Shown here: positions 16,586 to 25,008 of the stretch, piece after piece | Layout of the letters: each line of letters starts with the position of its first letter | Position numbering within the stretch: position 1 is the stretch's first letter | Assembly (NCBI RefSeq): GCF_019041915.1 | Contig: NZ_JAHPYF010000009.1 | Span: 1 to 64,000, forward strand | Length of the DNA stretch: 64,000 nt | DNA from: Collinsella sp. MSK.8.10 | Lineage (GTDB): Bacteria > Actinomycetota > Coriobacteriia > Coriobacteriales > Coriobacteriaceae | Direction of reading: 5' to 3' | Translations under genes and position numbers: made by a program | Notes under the pieces: generated by a model | The model's input: only the letters and a program-made list of their open reading frames with translations | Told to the model about the DNA's origin: nothing | Databases searched by the model: none

Positions 16586-18466
16586 ATGCTCAATAATCAC
16601 GAGGTCAATCTAACCGACGAGGAGGCTGCCGCCGAGGTCGCCCGCGTCGCGAAGACCTACCCCGTGGTGCGTTTGTTGTCGGCCGATCAGATTAAGAGCG
16701 AGCCTAACTGCTTGCTCGCCGGCGATCGCTGCCCTTGTCTGCGTCAGTCGAGTCTTGAGGCCTTGGCAGGTTCCGATGATGTATCGGAGCAGCTGCTCAA
16801 TGATGGTACCGAGTACCGCGCTCGCCTGCGCCCTCTGAAGGTCGAGGGCGAGCCTCACGTCCTGCTGATGGTGCGTCCGATCGATGAGCAAGAGGCTGCA
16901 GAAGAGGACCTCGTCTACACCGACGTGCTGACGAGTGTGCGCAATCGCCGATATTACGAGGAAAAGCTCCGTAGCGCCCGCATGAATGCCGGCGTTGCGG
17001 TGATCGACCTTGATGATTTTAGGGTCTTCAACGATACGTGTGGCCGTCATGCCGGCGACCTTGCGCTCGGTGCTGTGGCGACAGCCATACGCAGCGGAAT
17101 TCGTTCGACTGACGAGCTTGTGCGCTATGGCTGCGACAAGTTTGTGGTCGTCATGCCCAATATTCCCTCCGATGACTTCGCCCGTCGCCTGCATCAGGTA
17201 TCCGAAGCCGTTCATTCCACGATTATTCCGGGCCATGAGTACGTGAGCTTGACGGCATGTGTTGGTGGCGTTCGCATTCATGGCGAGACGGTCGATGAGG
17301 GCGTTGGCCGTGCTGTCCAGTTACTGAGCCGCGCTAAGGCAAAAGCCGGTACGGTCGTGACCGATGCCGATTCCATCGAGGCCTTCCAAAGCGAAAGGCC
17401 TTTGGTGCTTATCGCCGATGACTCCGAGATGAACCGAGCCATTCTCAACGAGATGCTCAAGGACGAGTATTGCATCCTCGAGGCCGACAACGGTCGTACG
17501 GCGCTCGACATGGTCGACCGCTATGGCGATGAGTTATCGCTCGTGCTGCTGGACATTGTCATGCCGGGCATAAGTGGCTTTGAGGTGCTGGCCGATCTGT
17601 CGCGCCGATCGGGTATCGATAATCTGCCTGTCATCATGATTTCGAGCGAAGATTCCGATGATGCGGTTCTGCGCGCGTACGAGCTGGGCGCCTCGGACTA
17701 TATCAACCGCCCGTTTGACTCCCGTGTCGTGCGCCGCCGTGTAAGCAACACCATCCGCCTATACGCCAAACAGCGCCGCCTGACGAACCTGCTGTCCCAG
17801 CAGTACAACGAGCGCGTCAAGAACAGTCGCATGCTCATCGACATCATGGCCGGCGTTATGGAGCTTCGCAATGGCGAGAGCGGCAGGCACGTTACGAACA
17901 TCGAGAAGCTGACCGAGCTGCTGCTTGGCTGTCTGGTCCAGCGTAGCGGCACGATCTCCCTCGACAATGAGGAACGCTCTACGATTGCCCTGGCTTCGGC
18001 GCTGCACGATATCGGCAAGATGTCGATTGACGATGCAATTCTCAACAAACCCGGGCGCCTTACGCCCGAGGAGTTCGAGATTATGAAGACGCATACCACG
18101 ATGGGCGCCGACATGTTGCTTGAGCTGGGCCGCCATCACGTCGGCAATGCGCTTATGGAATATGCGTACCAGATTGCGCGTTGGCATCACGAGCGCTGGG
18201 ACGGCAAGGGCTATCCCGATGGCCTTAAGGGCGACGAGATTCCCATTGCCGCGCAGGTGGTCTCGGTGGCCGACGTGTATGATGCTCTGACGAGCGTGCG
18301 TGTGTACAAGGACGCTATTCCGCACAAGGAGGCGATCCAGATGATCCTGGACGGTAAGTGCGGCACCTTTAACCCGCTGTTGCTCGACTGTCTGCTCGAG
18401 GTGCAAGACCGTATTGCCGAGACGTTGGCACGCCCCGCCGACGTTGTCGCGTTTCCCACGATTTAG
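16586..18466 (+). CDS. Degenerate GGDEF - receiver - HD-GYP signalling protein
   Basis: The 626-residue protein has three recognisable parts. The first is a GGDEF-like domain (about 105-265) whose active-site motif reads YGCDKF (181-186), so diguanylate cyclase activity is very unlikely. The second is a receiver domain (271-390) with the acidic pair DD at 278-279 and phospho-acceptor Asp323. The third is an HD-GYP domain with HDIGK (474-478) and HHERWDGKGYP (534-544), a probable cyclic-di-GMP phosphodiesterase. The N-terminal 100 residues contain a GDRCPC cysteine motif of unknown role. The Hpt gene follows 23 bp later, pointing to a phosphorelay input. Confidence 0.9.
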   Translation: MLNNHEVNLTDEEAAAEVARVAKTYPVVRLLSADQIKSEPNCLLAGDRCPCLRQSSLEALAGSDDVSEQLLNDGTEYRARLRPLKVEGEPHVLLMVRPIDEQEAAEEDLVYTDVLTSVRNRRYYEEKLRSARMNAGVAVIDLDDFRVFNDTCGRHAGDLALGAVATAIRSGIRSTDELVRYGCDKFVVVMPNIPSDDFARRLHQVSEAVHSTIIPGHEYVSLTACVGGVRIHGETVDEGVGRAVQLLSRAKAKAGTVVTDADSIEAFQSERPLVLIADDSEMNRAILNEMLKDEYCILEADNGRTALDMVDRYGDELSLVLLDIVMPGISGFEVLADLSRRSGIDNLPVIMISSEDSDDAVLRAYELGASDYINRPFDSRVVRRRVSNTIRLYAKQRRLTNLLSQQYNERVKNSRMLIDIMAGVMELRNGESGRHVTNIEKLTELLLGCLVQRSGTISLDNEERSTIALASALHDIGKMSIDDAILNKPGRLTPEEFEIMKTHTTMGADMLLELGRHHVGNALMEYAYQIARWHHERWDGKGYPDGLKGDEIPIAAQVVSVADVYDALTSVRVYKDAIPHKEAIQMILDGKCGTFNPLLLDCLLEVQDRIAETLARPADVVAFPTI

Positions 18467-18489
18467 TTTGACCTAAGGAGTTTTAATCC

Positions 18490-18846
18490 ATGATTTCCAT
18501 GCGTGAGGCGTATGAGAAGATCGGCGCTAATTATGATGACGCGTGCGCTCGGCTGATGGGCGAGGAGATGCTTAGCCGCTTTGCCCTCAAGTTTTTGGAT
18601 GACGAGAGCATGGACAAGCTGGAGGCCGCCATGGCGGCAGGAGACGCCGAAGGTGCGTTTATGGCAGCGCACACACTCAAGGGCGTGAGCCAGAACCTGG
18701 GATTCGATAATCTGTACGAGCCGGCGGTCGTGGTGACCGAAGCACTGCGCGGCGCCGATGCCGTTGACGGCGCTCGCGAGGGAATGCATGCGTTGCAGCA
18801 GCAATATGCGGCAACGATGTCGGCTCTGCGCGAGGCGGCTGAATAA
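18490..18846 (+). CDS. Histidine phosphotransfer (Hpt) domain protein
   Basis: This 118-residue, all-helical protein carries the Hpt signature AHTLKGVSQNLGF, in which the histidine accepts and passes on a phosphoryl group. It lies 23 bp behind the receiver/HD-GYP gene with a clear AAGGAG site, so the two probably form one relay. No histidine kinase is present in the window. The upstream sensor must be encoded elsewhere. Confidence 0.88.
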   Translation: MISMREAYEKIGANYDDACARLMGEEMLSRFALKFLDDESMDKLEAAMAAGDAEGAFMAAHTLKGVSQNLGFDNLYEPAVVVTEALRGADAVDGAREGMHALQQQYAATMSALREAAE

Positions 18847-18889
18847 GAGCTTGCGAGCCTTGGGCTGCTTGCCGGCCACATATAGGTGA

Positions 18890-18935
18890 AAGGGCGCCCC
18901 GCCGGACCATGTGGCCGGCGGGGCGCCCTTATCTG
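18890..18935. terminator. Bidirectional terminator
   Basis: A perfect 16-bp stem (18890-18905 with 18915-18930, AAGGGCGCCCCGCCGG) with a 9-base loop is followed by ATCTGTTTTG. It separates the convergent Hpt and C26 hydrolase genes. Confidence 0.85.
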
Positions 18936-18951
18936 TTTTGTGGTTCGCGTG

Positions 18952-19761
18952 CTAGCGGGCCTGCTTGACCTTGGCTGCCGCCTCGACAAACGACTTCCAG
19001 AGGTTAAAGTCGGTTTCGAGCGTCTGCCAGGTGTACTCGGGATGCCATTGCACACCCAGGCAGAACGGCTGGCCCTCGACTTCGATGCACTCGGGAACGC
19101 CGTCGGTTGCCTTGGCGACCAAACGCGTGCTCTTACCCAGACGATCGACGCAGCAGTGGTGTGCGGAGTTGGTCTGGATCAGCCTGTGCCCGCCAAGTGC
19201 GCGCTCCAGCAGCGAGCCCGGCACGACCTCGACGGGATGCACAGGGTCGTTGAGCACGTGGGTATGGCGCCACTGCGTGCGGCCCTCGCGAGCGCCCAGG
19301 CTCGGCACGTCCATGCACAGGGTGCCGCCAGTGGCGACATTGAGCAACTGCGTGCCGCGGCAGGTGGTAAAGAGCGGTTTTTTGGCGCGGAGCACCTCGC
19401 CGACCAGCTTAAACTCAAAGCTATCGCGGATCTCGCAGCAGAGGGTGGGGTCGTAGGGTCGATCATCGCCCCAACGTTTGGGATTGACATCGGGGCCGCC
19501 GGGAATGGCGATGCCGTCGGCGATATCGACGTAATGACGGATGACCTCAATGTCCTCGGTGATGGACATCTGCAGTGGCAGGCCGCCGGCGGCAAGAATG
19601 GCATCGACAAAGACACTTGCGATTTCCTCGTTGGGGGAGAGCGTCTCGCTTAAAAACGGCTTTGCCTCTTCCCAACGCGGCGCGACGAGGATGAGTGGGC
19701 GGTCGGCGGGGGCGACGTCGACATGTGGGGTGTAGGACGATGAAGTGCGAGTTCCGATCAT
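18952..19761 (-). CDS. Gamma-glutamyl hydrolase / class I glutamine amidotransferase-like protein (peptidase C26)
   Basis: The 269-residue protein resembles PuuD-type gamma-glutamyl-GABA hydrolases. The nucleophile is Cys134 in FTTCRGTQLLN, and the His/Glu pair lies in GVQWHPEY (His240, Glu242). IPGGPDVNPKRW is typical of the C26 family. It sits about 90 bp downstream of, and in the same direction as, a polar amino acid ABC importer, suggesting hydrolysis of a gamma-glutamyl compound taken up by that system. The start at ATG 19761 is chosen from homologue-like sequence, because longer frames read into the intergenic region. Confidence 0.82.
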   Translation of the reverse strand: MIGTRTSSSYTPHVDVAPADRPLILVAPRWEEAKPFLSETLSPNEEIASVFVDAILAAGGLPLQMSITEDIEVIRHYVDIADGIAIPGGPDVNPKRWGDDRPYDPTLCCEIRDSFEFKLVGEVLRAKKPLFTTCRGTQLLNVATGGTLCMDVPSLGAREGRTQWRHTHVLNDPVHPVEVVPGSLLERALGGHRLIQTNSAHHCCVDRLGKSTRLVAKATDGVPECIEVEGQPFCLGVQWHPEYTWQTLETDFNLWKSFVEAAAKVKQAR

Positions 19762-19849
19762 AGGTGTTGCTTTCGAATCTGAAGGTGACAGGGCGCATGA
19801 GAGACGTGGGACAACACTTCCGATGGATTTTGTCCCACGGGGTGGCTGG

Positions 19850-20614
<765 letters not shown>

Positions 20615-20650
20615 GGTGCTCGGCTCCTTATGACTCGAAATGGTAAAGCG

Positions 20651-21484
20651 TTAGCGGATGATGGTCGCGCCGGTCTTGTGCGAAACGTAGACAGCGGCCT
20701 TGTTGATCGCGACGTTGATGAGGATGTAGATGACCGCGATAACCAGGTAGACCGACACGAGGGCGTCGTAGTTGGTAATGAGCACGCGGGCATTTTGCAT
20801 GAGGTCGGGGTAGCTCACCACGTAGGCGACGGTGGTGTCTTTGACTACGACCACGAGCTGCGAAATCAACGACGGAATGATAAAGCGAATCGCCTGCGGC
20901 AACACGATTTTAAAGGTGATTTTAGCCTTGGAGAGACCGAGTGCCTGGGCGGCCTCGACCTGACCGCGCGGCACGGCGTTGACGCCGGCACGGAAGATCT
21001 CGGCCAGTACGCCGGCCGCAGCGAGCGCGACGGGAAGCGTGAGCATCCAAAACGACGGCAGTGCGATCTTGTACTGGGGCAGCACCAAAAAGAAGAAGTA
21101 GATGAACAGAAGGCTCGGCACGCCACGGAAGAAATCGGTGAGCACGCGGCAGACCAGCTGCAGCGGCTTGATGTCGCTCGTGCGGCCGAGCATGAGGGCC
21201 AGACCCAGTACCAGCGCGATGGCGCCGGCGGTGAGTGCGACTTTAACGGTGCCCTCAAAACCGGCAAGCAAGAATTTCCAGGTGGTGAGGTGCGTAAAGA
21301 AATACCAATAGTGGACCGAAAGCTGACCGGTCACATAAAAGCGCTGCAGCACGAGGACGACGAGCGCAGCCACGGCAACAAGCGAGATAGCGGTGCCGAT
21401 GCGAATCTTGGCGCGCATCTTGGGGCCGGGAGCCTCGTAGAGCGCATCGCGCATGGTGAGCGCGGAGGTGGAGTGCTTGCTCAT
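20651..21484 (-). CDS. Amino acid ABC transporter permease
   Basis: A 277-residue HisM/GlnP-type permease with a cytoplasmic N-terminus and about five membrane helices. The coupling segment GVNAVPRGQVEAAQALGLSK contacts the ATPase. It overlaps the upstream permease gene by 4 bp (ATGA), so the two are translationally coupled and probably form a heterodimer. Confidence 0.9.
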   Translation of the reverse strand: MSKHSTSALTMRDALYEAPGPKMRAKIRIGTAISLVAVAALVVLVLQRFYVTGQLSVHYWYFFTHLTTWKFLLAGFEGTVKVALTAGAIALVLGLALMLGRTSDIKPLQLVCRVLTDFFRGVPSLLFIYFFFLVLPQYKIALPSFWMLTLPVALAAAGVLAEIFRAGVNAVPRGQVEAAQALGLSKAKITFKIVLPQAIRFIIPSLISQLVVVVKDTTVAYVVSYPDLMQNARVLITNYDALVSVYLVIAVIYILINVAINKAAVYVSHKTGATIIR

Positions 21485-22140
21485 CGGAGGATCCTCACCT
21501 TCTTATCGATGTAGTTGCCAATGTGGCTCACCACAAAGGCCGTGCCCAGGTAGCCGAGCGCCGAGATAAAGAACGCGGCGACGCCGCCGAGCGAGCGCGT
21601 GTTGATGTAGCTCACCACGCCGGTGAGCTCCTGCGGTTTAAGCGGCACCTGACTGCCGAGCGCGGTGGTGAGCATGACGGCGATAAAGAGGTTGGTCATG
21701 GGCAGCACGCTCGAGCGCAGCGCCTGCGGAATCACGATCTTGGCGAGGATGCGGTTAAAGCTCATGCCGAGCGAACGTGCGGCTTCTACCTGACCGACGC
21801 CGACGGTGTTGATGCCGCTCATAAAGTTCTCGGAGCCAAAGGCTGAGCCCAAAAGGACCGTGGCGACGATAACGCAGGTGCGGTAGGGCAGGACGACCTT
21901 GAGCGGTGGCAGTGCGTAGACGACGATGATGAGCAGCGCGATGCCGGGGATGTTACGGAAGACCTGAACATACAGGTCGCCAAAGACGCGCAGCGGCTTG
22001 AGCGGTGACACGCGCATCACGGTGACGGCGACGGCCAGCACCATGGCGATGACAAACGACTCAAGTGTCATGCCCCAGGTTGCTAACAGGGCGTCGATAT
22101 AGTTCTGGCCATAGAGCGACCAGAGTTCGGAGAGACTCAT
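21481..22140 (-). CDS. Amino acid ABC transporter permease
   Basis: A 219-residue HisQ/GlnP-type permease with about five helices. The coupling motif is GINTVGVGQVEAARSLGMS. It follows the solute-binding protein gene after 138 bp that contain a partial terminator, and precedes the second permease with a 4-bp overlap. Confidence 0.9.
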   Translation of the reverse strand: MSLSELWSLYGQNYIDALLATWGMTLESFVIAMVLAVAVTVMRVSPLKPLRVFGDLYVQVFRNIPGIALLIIVVYALPPLKVVLPYRTCVIVATVLLGSAFGSENFMSGINTVGVGQVEAARSLGMSFNRILAKIVIPQALRSSVLPMTNLFIAVMLTTALGSQVPLKPQELTGVVSYINTRSLGGVAAFFISALGYLGTAFVVSHIGNYIDKKVRILR

Positions 22141-22160
22141 GCGGACCTCCCGCCGGTAAG

Positions 22161-22190
22161 GAAAGGGGCTCCCGTGTGTACGGAAGCCCC
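22161..22190 (-). terminator. Intra-operon hairpin after the binding-protein gene
   Basis: The minus-strand transcript can fold GGGGCTTCCG with CGGGAGCCCC followed by TTTCC. A weak terminator or stabilising hairpin here would make the binding protein more abundant than the permeases, a common arrangement. Confidence 0.55.
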
Positions 22191-22278
22191 GACAACTCAG
22201 TGAGGAAACAGTTTAGCGCAATAAAGCGCATCATGCGTTTCCATATGGTTTCGTTGCGGCCGTTACCAGGCTCGCTGC

Positions 22279-23274
22279 CTAGGCGCCGATCTCGGGTAGC
22301 TCGGGAACATTGGTGTCGCCCGTACGGTCGCCGATGCAGATCTGCCACAGCTCAGTCCAGGTGCCGTCGTCCTCGATCTTCTTAAGGAAGTCGTTGACAA
22401 AGGCGACGCCGTCGGAATCGAGCGGCAGACCGATGCCATAGGGCTCCTTGCTGCCGAAGGGCTTGCCGGCGATCTTGTACTTACCGGGCTCGCGGACCAG
22501 GGCGCTCTGCTGCATGTTGTTGTCGATGACGTAGGCGTCAACGCGACCCTGCTGGAGTGCCTGGCGGGCCTCCTCGTCGGTCTTGAACTCCTGCTGGCTG
22601 GCCTTGGGGGCGAACTCCTCCAGGATGGCGGGGCCGTTGGAGCCGGACTGGACGGCGACATTCTTGTCGGCCAGGTCGTCGACACTCTTGATGTCGTCGT
22701 TGTCGGCGAGCACCAGGATAGCCTGCTGGGTGTAGTAGTAGGGGCCGGCAAAGGAGACGAGCTTCTTGCGCTCGTCAGTGATGGTGTAGGTGGCAAAGAC
22801 AGCGTCGACCTGGCCGTTCTGCAGGACGGACTCGCGCGTGTCCGAGGTCACCTGGGTGATCTCGACCTTGTTCTCGCCCAGAATGTAGTTGGACAGAAGC
22901 AGCGCGATACCGGCGTCGAAGCCGCGGGTCTGACCGTCTTTCTCGTTGAGGAGGGAGAAGAGCGTGGAGGTCTGAACGCCACCGATCTTAAAGACGCCGG
23001 CGTCCTTGACGGCCGTGGCCCAGGTGCTGGCGGCGATGGCGTCGTCATCGGCCTTGGGGCCGTTGTCGACGAGCTTGTCGAATGCCTTGGCATCGAGCGT
23101 GGTGGAAGCCTCGGTATCCTCGGAGCCCTTGGAGGAGCCGGTGGCGGAACCCTTGTCGGTCTCGGCGCTGGTGTCAGAGCAGCCGGCAAGACCAAGGCCG
23201 GCGACGGTTGCGAAGGTGGCGGCAACGAAGCCGCGGCGGTCGAGAACGACCTGCTGGGAGAGGTTCTTGCTCAT
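22279..23274 (-). CDS. Extracellular amino-acid-binding lipoprotein
   Basis: This 331-residue type 3 solute-binding protein feeds the importer encoded downstream. Its signal peptide carries a twin-arginine-like DRRGFVAATF and ends in a lipobox LAGC with Cys32, so it is a lipoprotein, possibly Tat-exported. A Ser/Thr/Glu-rich linker (33-60) precedes the domain with FDAGIALLLSNYILG and GQVDAVFATYTITDERK. Operon order: binding protein, permease, permease, ATPase, C26 hydrolase. A sigma70-like promoter lies at 23318-23347. Confidence 0.92.
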   Translation of the reverse strand: MSKNLSQQVVLDRRGFVAATFATVAGLGLAGCSDTSAETDKGSATGSSKGSEDTEASTTLDAKAFDKLVDNGPKADDDAIAASTWATAVKDAGVFKIGGVQTSTLFSLLNEKDGQTRGFDAGIALLLSNYILGENKVEITQVTSDTRESVLQNGQVDAVFATYTITDERKKLVSFAGPYYYTQQAILVLADNDDIKSVDDLADKNVAVQSGSNGPAILEEFAPKASQQEFKTDEEARQALQQGRVDAYVIDNNMQQSALVREPGKYKIAGKPFGSKEPYGIGLPLDSDGVAFVNDFLKKIEDDGTWTELWQICIGDRTGDTNVPELPEIGA

Positions 23275-23317
23275 GGTAGAACACCTTTCTCAATAAAATC
23301 CCTAGCGGTTGAGTAGA

Positions 23318-23347
23318 GTTATACCCTATCGCGCTCAAATGGGTCAA
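23318..23347 (-). promoter_or_regulatory. Promoter of the amino acid ABC operon
   Basis: On the minus strand, TTGACC (23347-23342) and TATAAC (23323-23318) are separated by 18 bases, placing transcription start near 23311, about 37 bases before the start codon. Confidence 0.65.
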
Positions 23348-23389
23348 CACGAAATAACTCAGAAACATACTGACCTTATGGGTTATTCT

Positions 23390-23441
23390 ACCTACCAAAA
23401 AGGGACAGGTTTATTTTGGCAGGTTTTATCTGGGCAAACGT
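23390..23441 (+). repeat. GGGACAGG-loop hairpin repeat, copy A4
   Basis: ACCTACCAAAA and TTTTGGCAGG arms enclose GGGACAGG, followed by TTTATCTGGGCAAACGTT. It lies between the divergent binding-protein and alcohol dehydrogenase promoters. Confidence 0.88.
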
Positions 23442-23543
23442 TGATTATTACAGCTGAGATAGCGTTTTGCCGACGGCATGATCGCTCGCAGCGGTCGCTA
23501 TAATGGCGGCAACGCGACACATATATAAGTAAGGAGATCGCGT

Positions 23544-24746
23544 ATGAACGGTTATTCGTTTTTCGCGCCGACAAAGGTGCTGTTTGGCGCGGGCAAGTTG
23601 GGCGAACTGGGCGCGCAGAAGCTGCCCGGTACCAAAGCGCTCATCGTTACAACCGGCGGCAACTCGGTCAAGCGCTTTGGATACCTGAGACGCGTGGAGG
23701 CCGAGCTCGATCGCGCCGGCGTGGCGCACGAGCTATTCGATCGCATTGAGCCCAACCCTCTGCGCGAGACCGTTAACGCGGGTGGCTGGATGGCGCGTAC
23801 CCATGGCTGTGATTTTGTGCTGGCACTCGGTGGCGGTTCGGTCATGGACGGCAGTAAGGGGATCTGCGCGGTGGCGGCCAACCCACACGCCGATGCCGAG
23901 GGCAACGAATGCCCCGGTGACATTTGGGACTTTGTCAATGGTGGCACTGCGCTCGGCCTGCCCATCCCCAACGATCCGCTGCCGCTTGTTTGCGTGACCA
24001 CCACGGCGGGTACCGGCTCCGAGGTCGATGCGGGCGGTGTCCTGTCCTGCGAGGACAATGACGAGAAGCTCCGTCTGGGCGATCCGCGTCTGTTCCCAGT
24101 GCTTTCAATCGTCGACCCCGAGCTCATGGTGAGCGTCCCGGCGCGTCTGACCGCCTATCAGGGATTCGACGCCCTGTTTCATTGCGTTGAGTGCTATGTG
24201 TCGAACACCAACACGCCCATGGGTGACATGGTTTGCCGCGAAGGCATTCGCCGTGCCGCCGCGGCATTGCCTACGTGTGTCAATAAAGGCGATGACCTGG
24301 AGGCGCGCTCGAGCCTTGCGTTTGCCAACACACTCGGTGGCTATGCCATGGATGCCTCGGGTACCACGGGCTCGCATGGTCTTGAACATGGCATGAGTGC
24401 GCATCATCACGATCTGCCGCACGGCGCCGGCCTCATCATGATTGCCTGTGCCTACCACACGTGGATGATCGATCACGGCGCCGCGCCCGAGCGCTATATC
24501 GACATGGCGCGCCTGATGGGCAATGCTGCCGCGGATGATCCGCACGATTTTGTAATTGAGCTCACGCGCCTGATGGAGGCTTGCCATGTGGCCGACCTTG
24601 CCATGAGCGAATGGGGGATTGCGGCCGAAGAGCTGCCGGCCATCGCGCATAATGCTCTGACGACCAACGGTGTCCTGTTCAGCCACGACCCCGTGACGCT
24701 GACCGAAACCGACGTCGTCGAGATTCTCAAGCAAAGCTACCGCTAA
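23544..24746 (+). CDS. Iron-containing alcohol dehydrogenase (group III, YqhD/BdhA-like)
   Basis: A 400-residue NAD(P)H-dependent enzyme that reduces aldehydes to alcohols in fermentation. The cofactor region GGGSVMDGSKG and the metal-binding histidines in HGLEHGMSAHHHDLPHGAG are intact, and the N-terminal FFAPTKVLFGAGKL is typical of butanol dehydrogenase-like members. A strong AAGGAG precedes the ATG. It is monocistronic and followed immediately by a hairpin repeat. Confidence 0.92.
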   Translation: MNGYSFFAPTKVLFGAGKLGELGAQKLPGTKALIVTTGGNSVKRFGYLRRVEAELDRAGVAHELFDRIEPNPLRETVNAGGWMARTHGCDFVLALGGGSVMDGSKGICAVAANPHADAEGNECPGDIWDFVNGGTALGLPIPNDPLPLVCVTTTAGTGSEVDAGGVLSCEDNDEKLRLGDPRLFPVLSIVDPELMVSVPARLTAYQGFDALFHCVECYVSNTNTPMGDMVCREGIRRAAAALPTCVNKGDDLEARSSLAFANTLGGYAMDASGTTGSHGLEHGMSAHHHDLPHGAGLIMIACAYHTWMIDHGAAPERYIDMARLMGNAAADDPHDFVIELTRLMEACHVADLAMSEWGIAAEELPAIAHNALTTNGVLFSHDPVTLTETDVVEILKQSYR

Positions 24747-24782
24747 CCACCGCAAAGGGGACAGGCGCCTTCGTGGTGGTTT
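24745..24782 (+). repeat. GGGACAGG-loop hairpin repeat, copy B1
   Basis: AACCACCGCAAAGG (24745-24758) pairs with CCTTCGTGGTGGTT (24768-24781) around a short loop; GGGGACAGG spans the end of the left arm and the loop. It overlaps the alcohol dehydrogenase stop codon and could act as its terminator. Confidence 0.88.
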
Positions 24783-24810
24783 TGACCGATGCGGCGGTAT
24801 GCCATACTGT

Positions 24811-24953
24811 TTTGTCTCGATCTATAACAGGTAGACGAGGAAATGGGTTCTTACTGTTACAGATTGAGACAAAGGTTAGGGGCAAAGACGGTTTGTCTCA
24901 ATCTGTAACAATTGGGCGAGGATTTGTCCTCTAGATGTTACAGATCGAGATAA
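24811..24953. repeat. Tandem palindromes of TGTCTCAATCTGTAACA type, 81-bp period
   Basis: Two copies of a palindromic unit of about 63 bp lie 81 bp apart. Left arms TTTGTCTC.ATCT.TAACA are at 24811-24829 and 24892-24910; right arms are at 24855-24873 and 24936-24953. Each pair encloses a 25-base loop, and both loops contain G.CGAGGA..TG, so the loop as well as the arms is conserved. The array lies between two convergent genes. Confidence 0.85.
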
Positions 24954-24969
24954 TCGCGCCGCGAAAACA

Positions 24970-25008
24970 AAAACCTCCGCAGGGGTGCTTTCCTTGCGGA
25001 GGTTTTTT
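24970..25008. terminator. Bidirectional terminator
   Basis: AACCTCCGCA (24972-24981) pairs with TGCGGAGGTT (24995-25004), with A-rich sequence before and TTTT after, just beyond the DXS-like stop codon. Confidence 0.85.
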
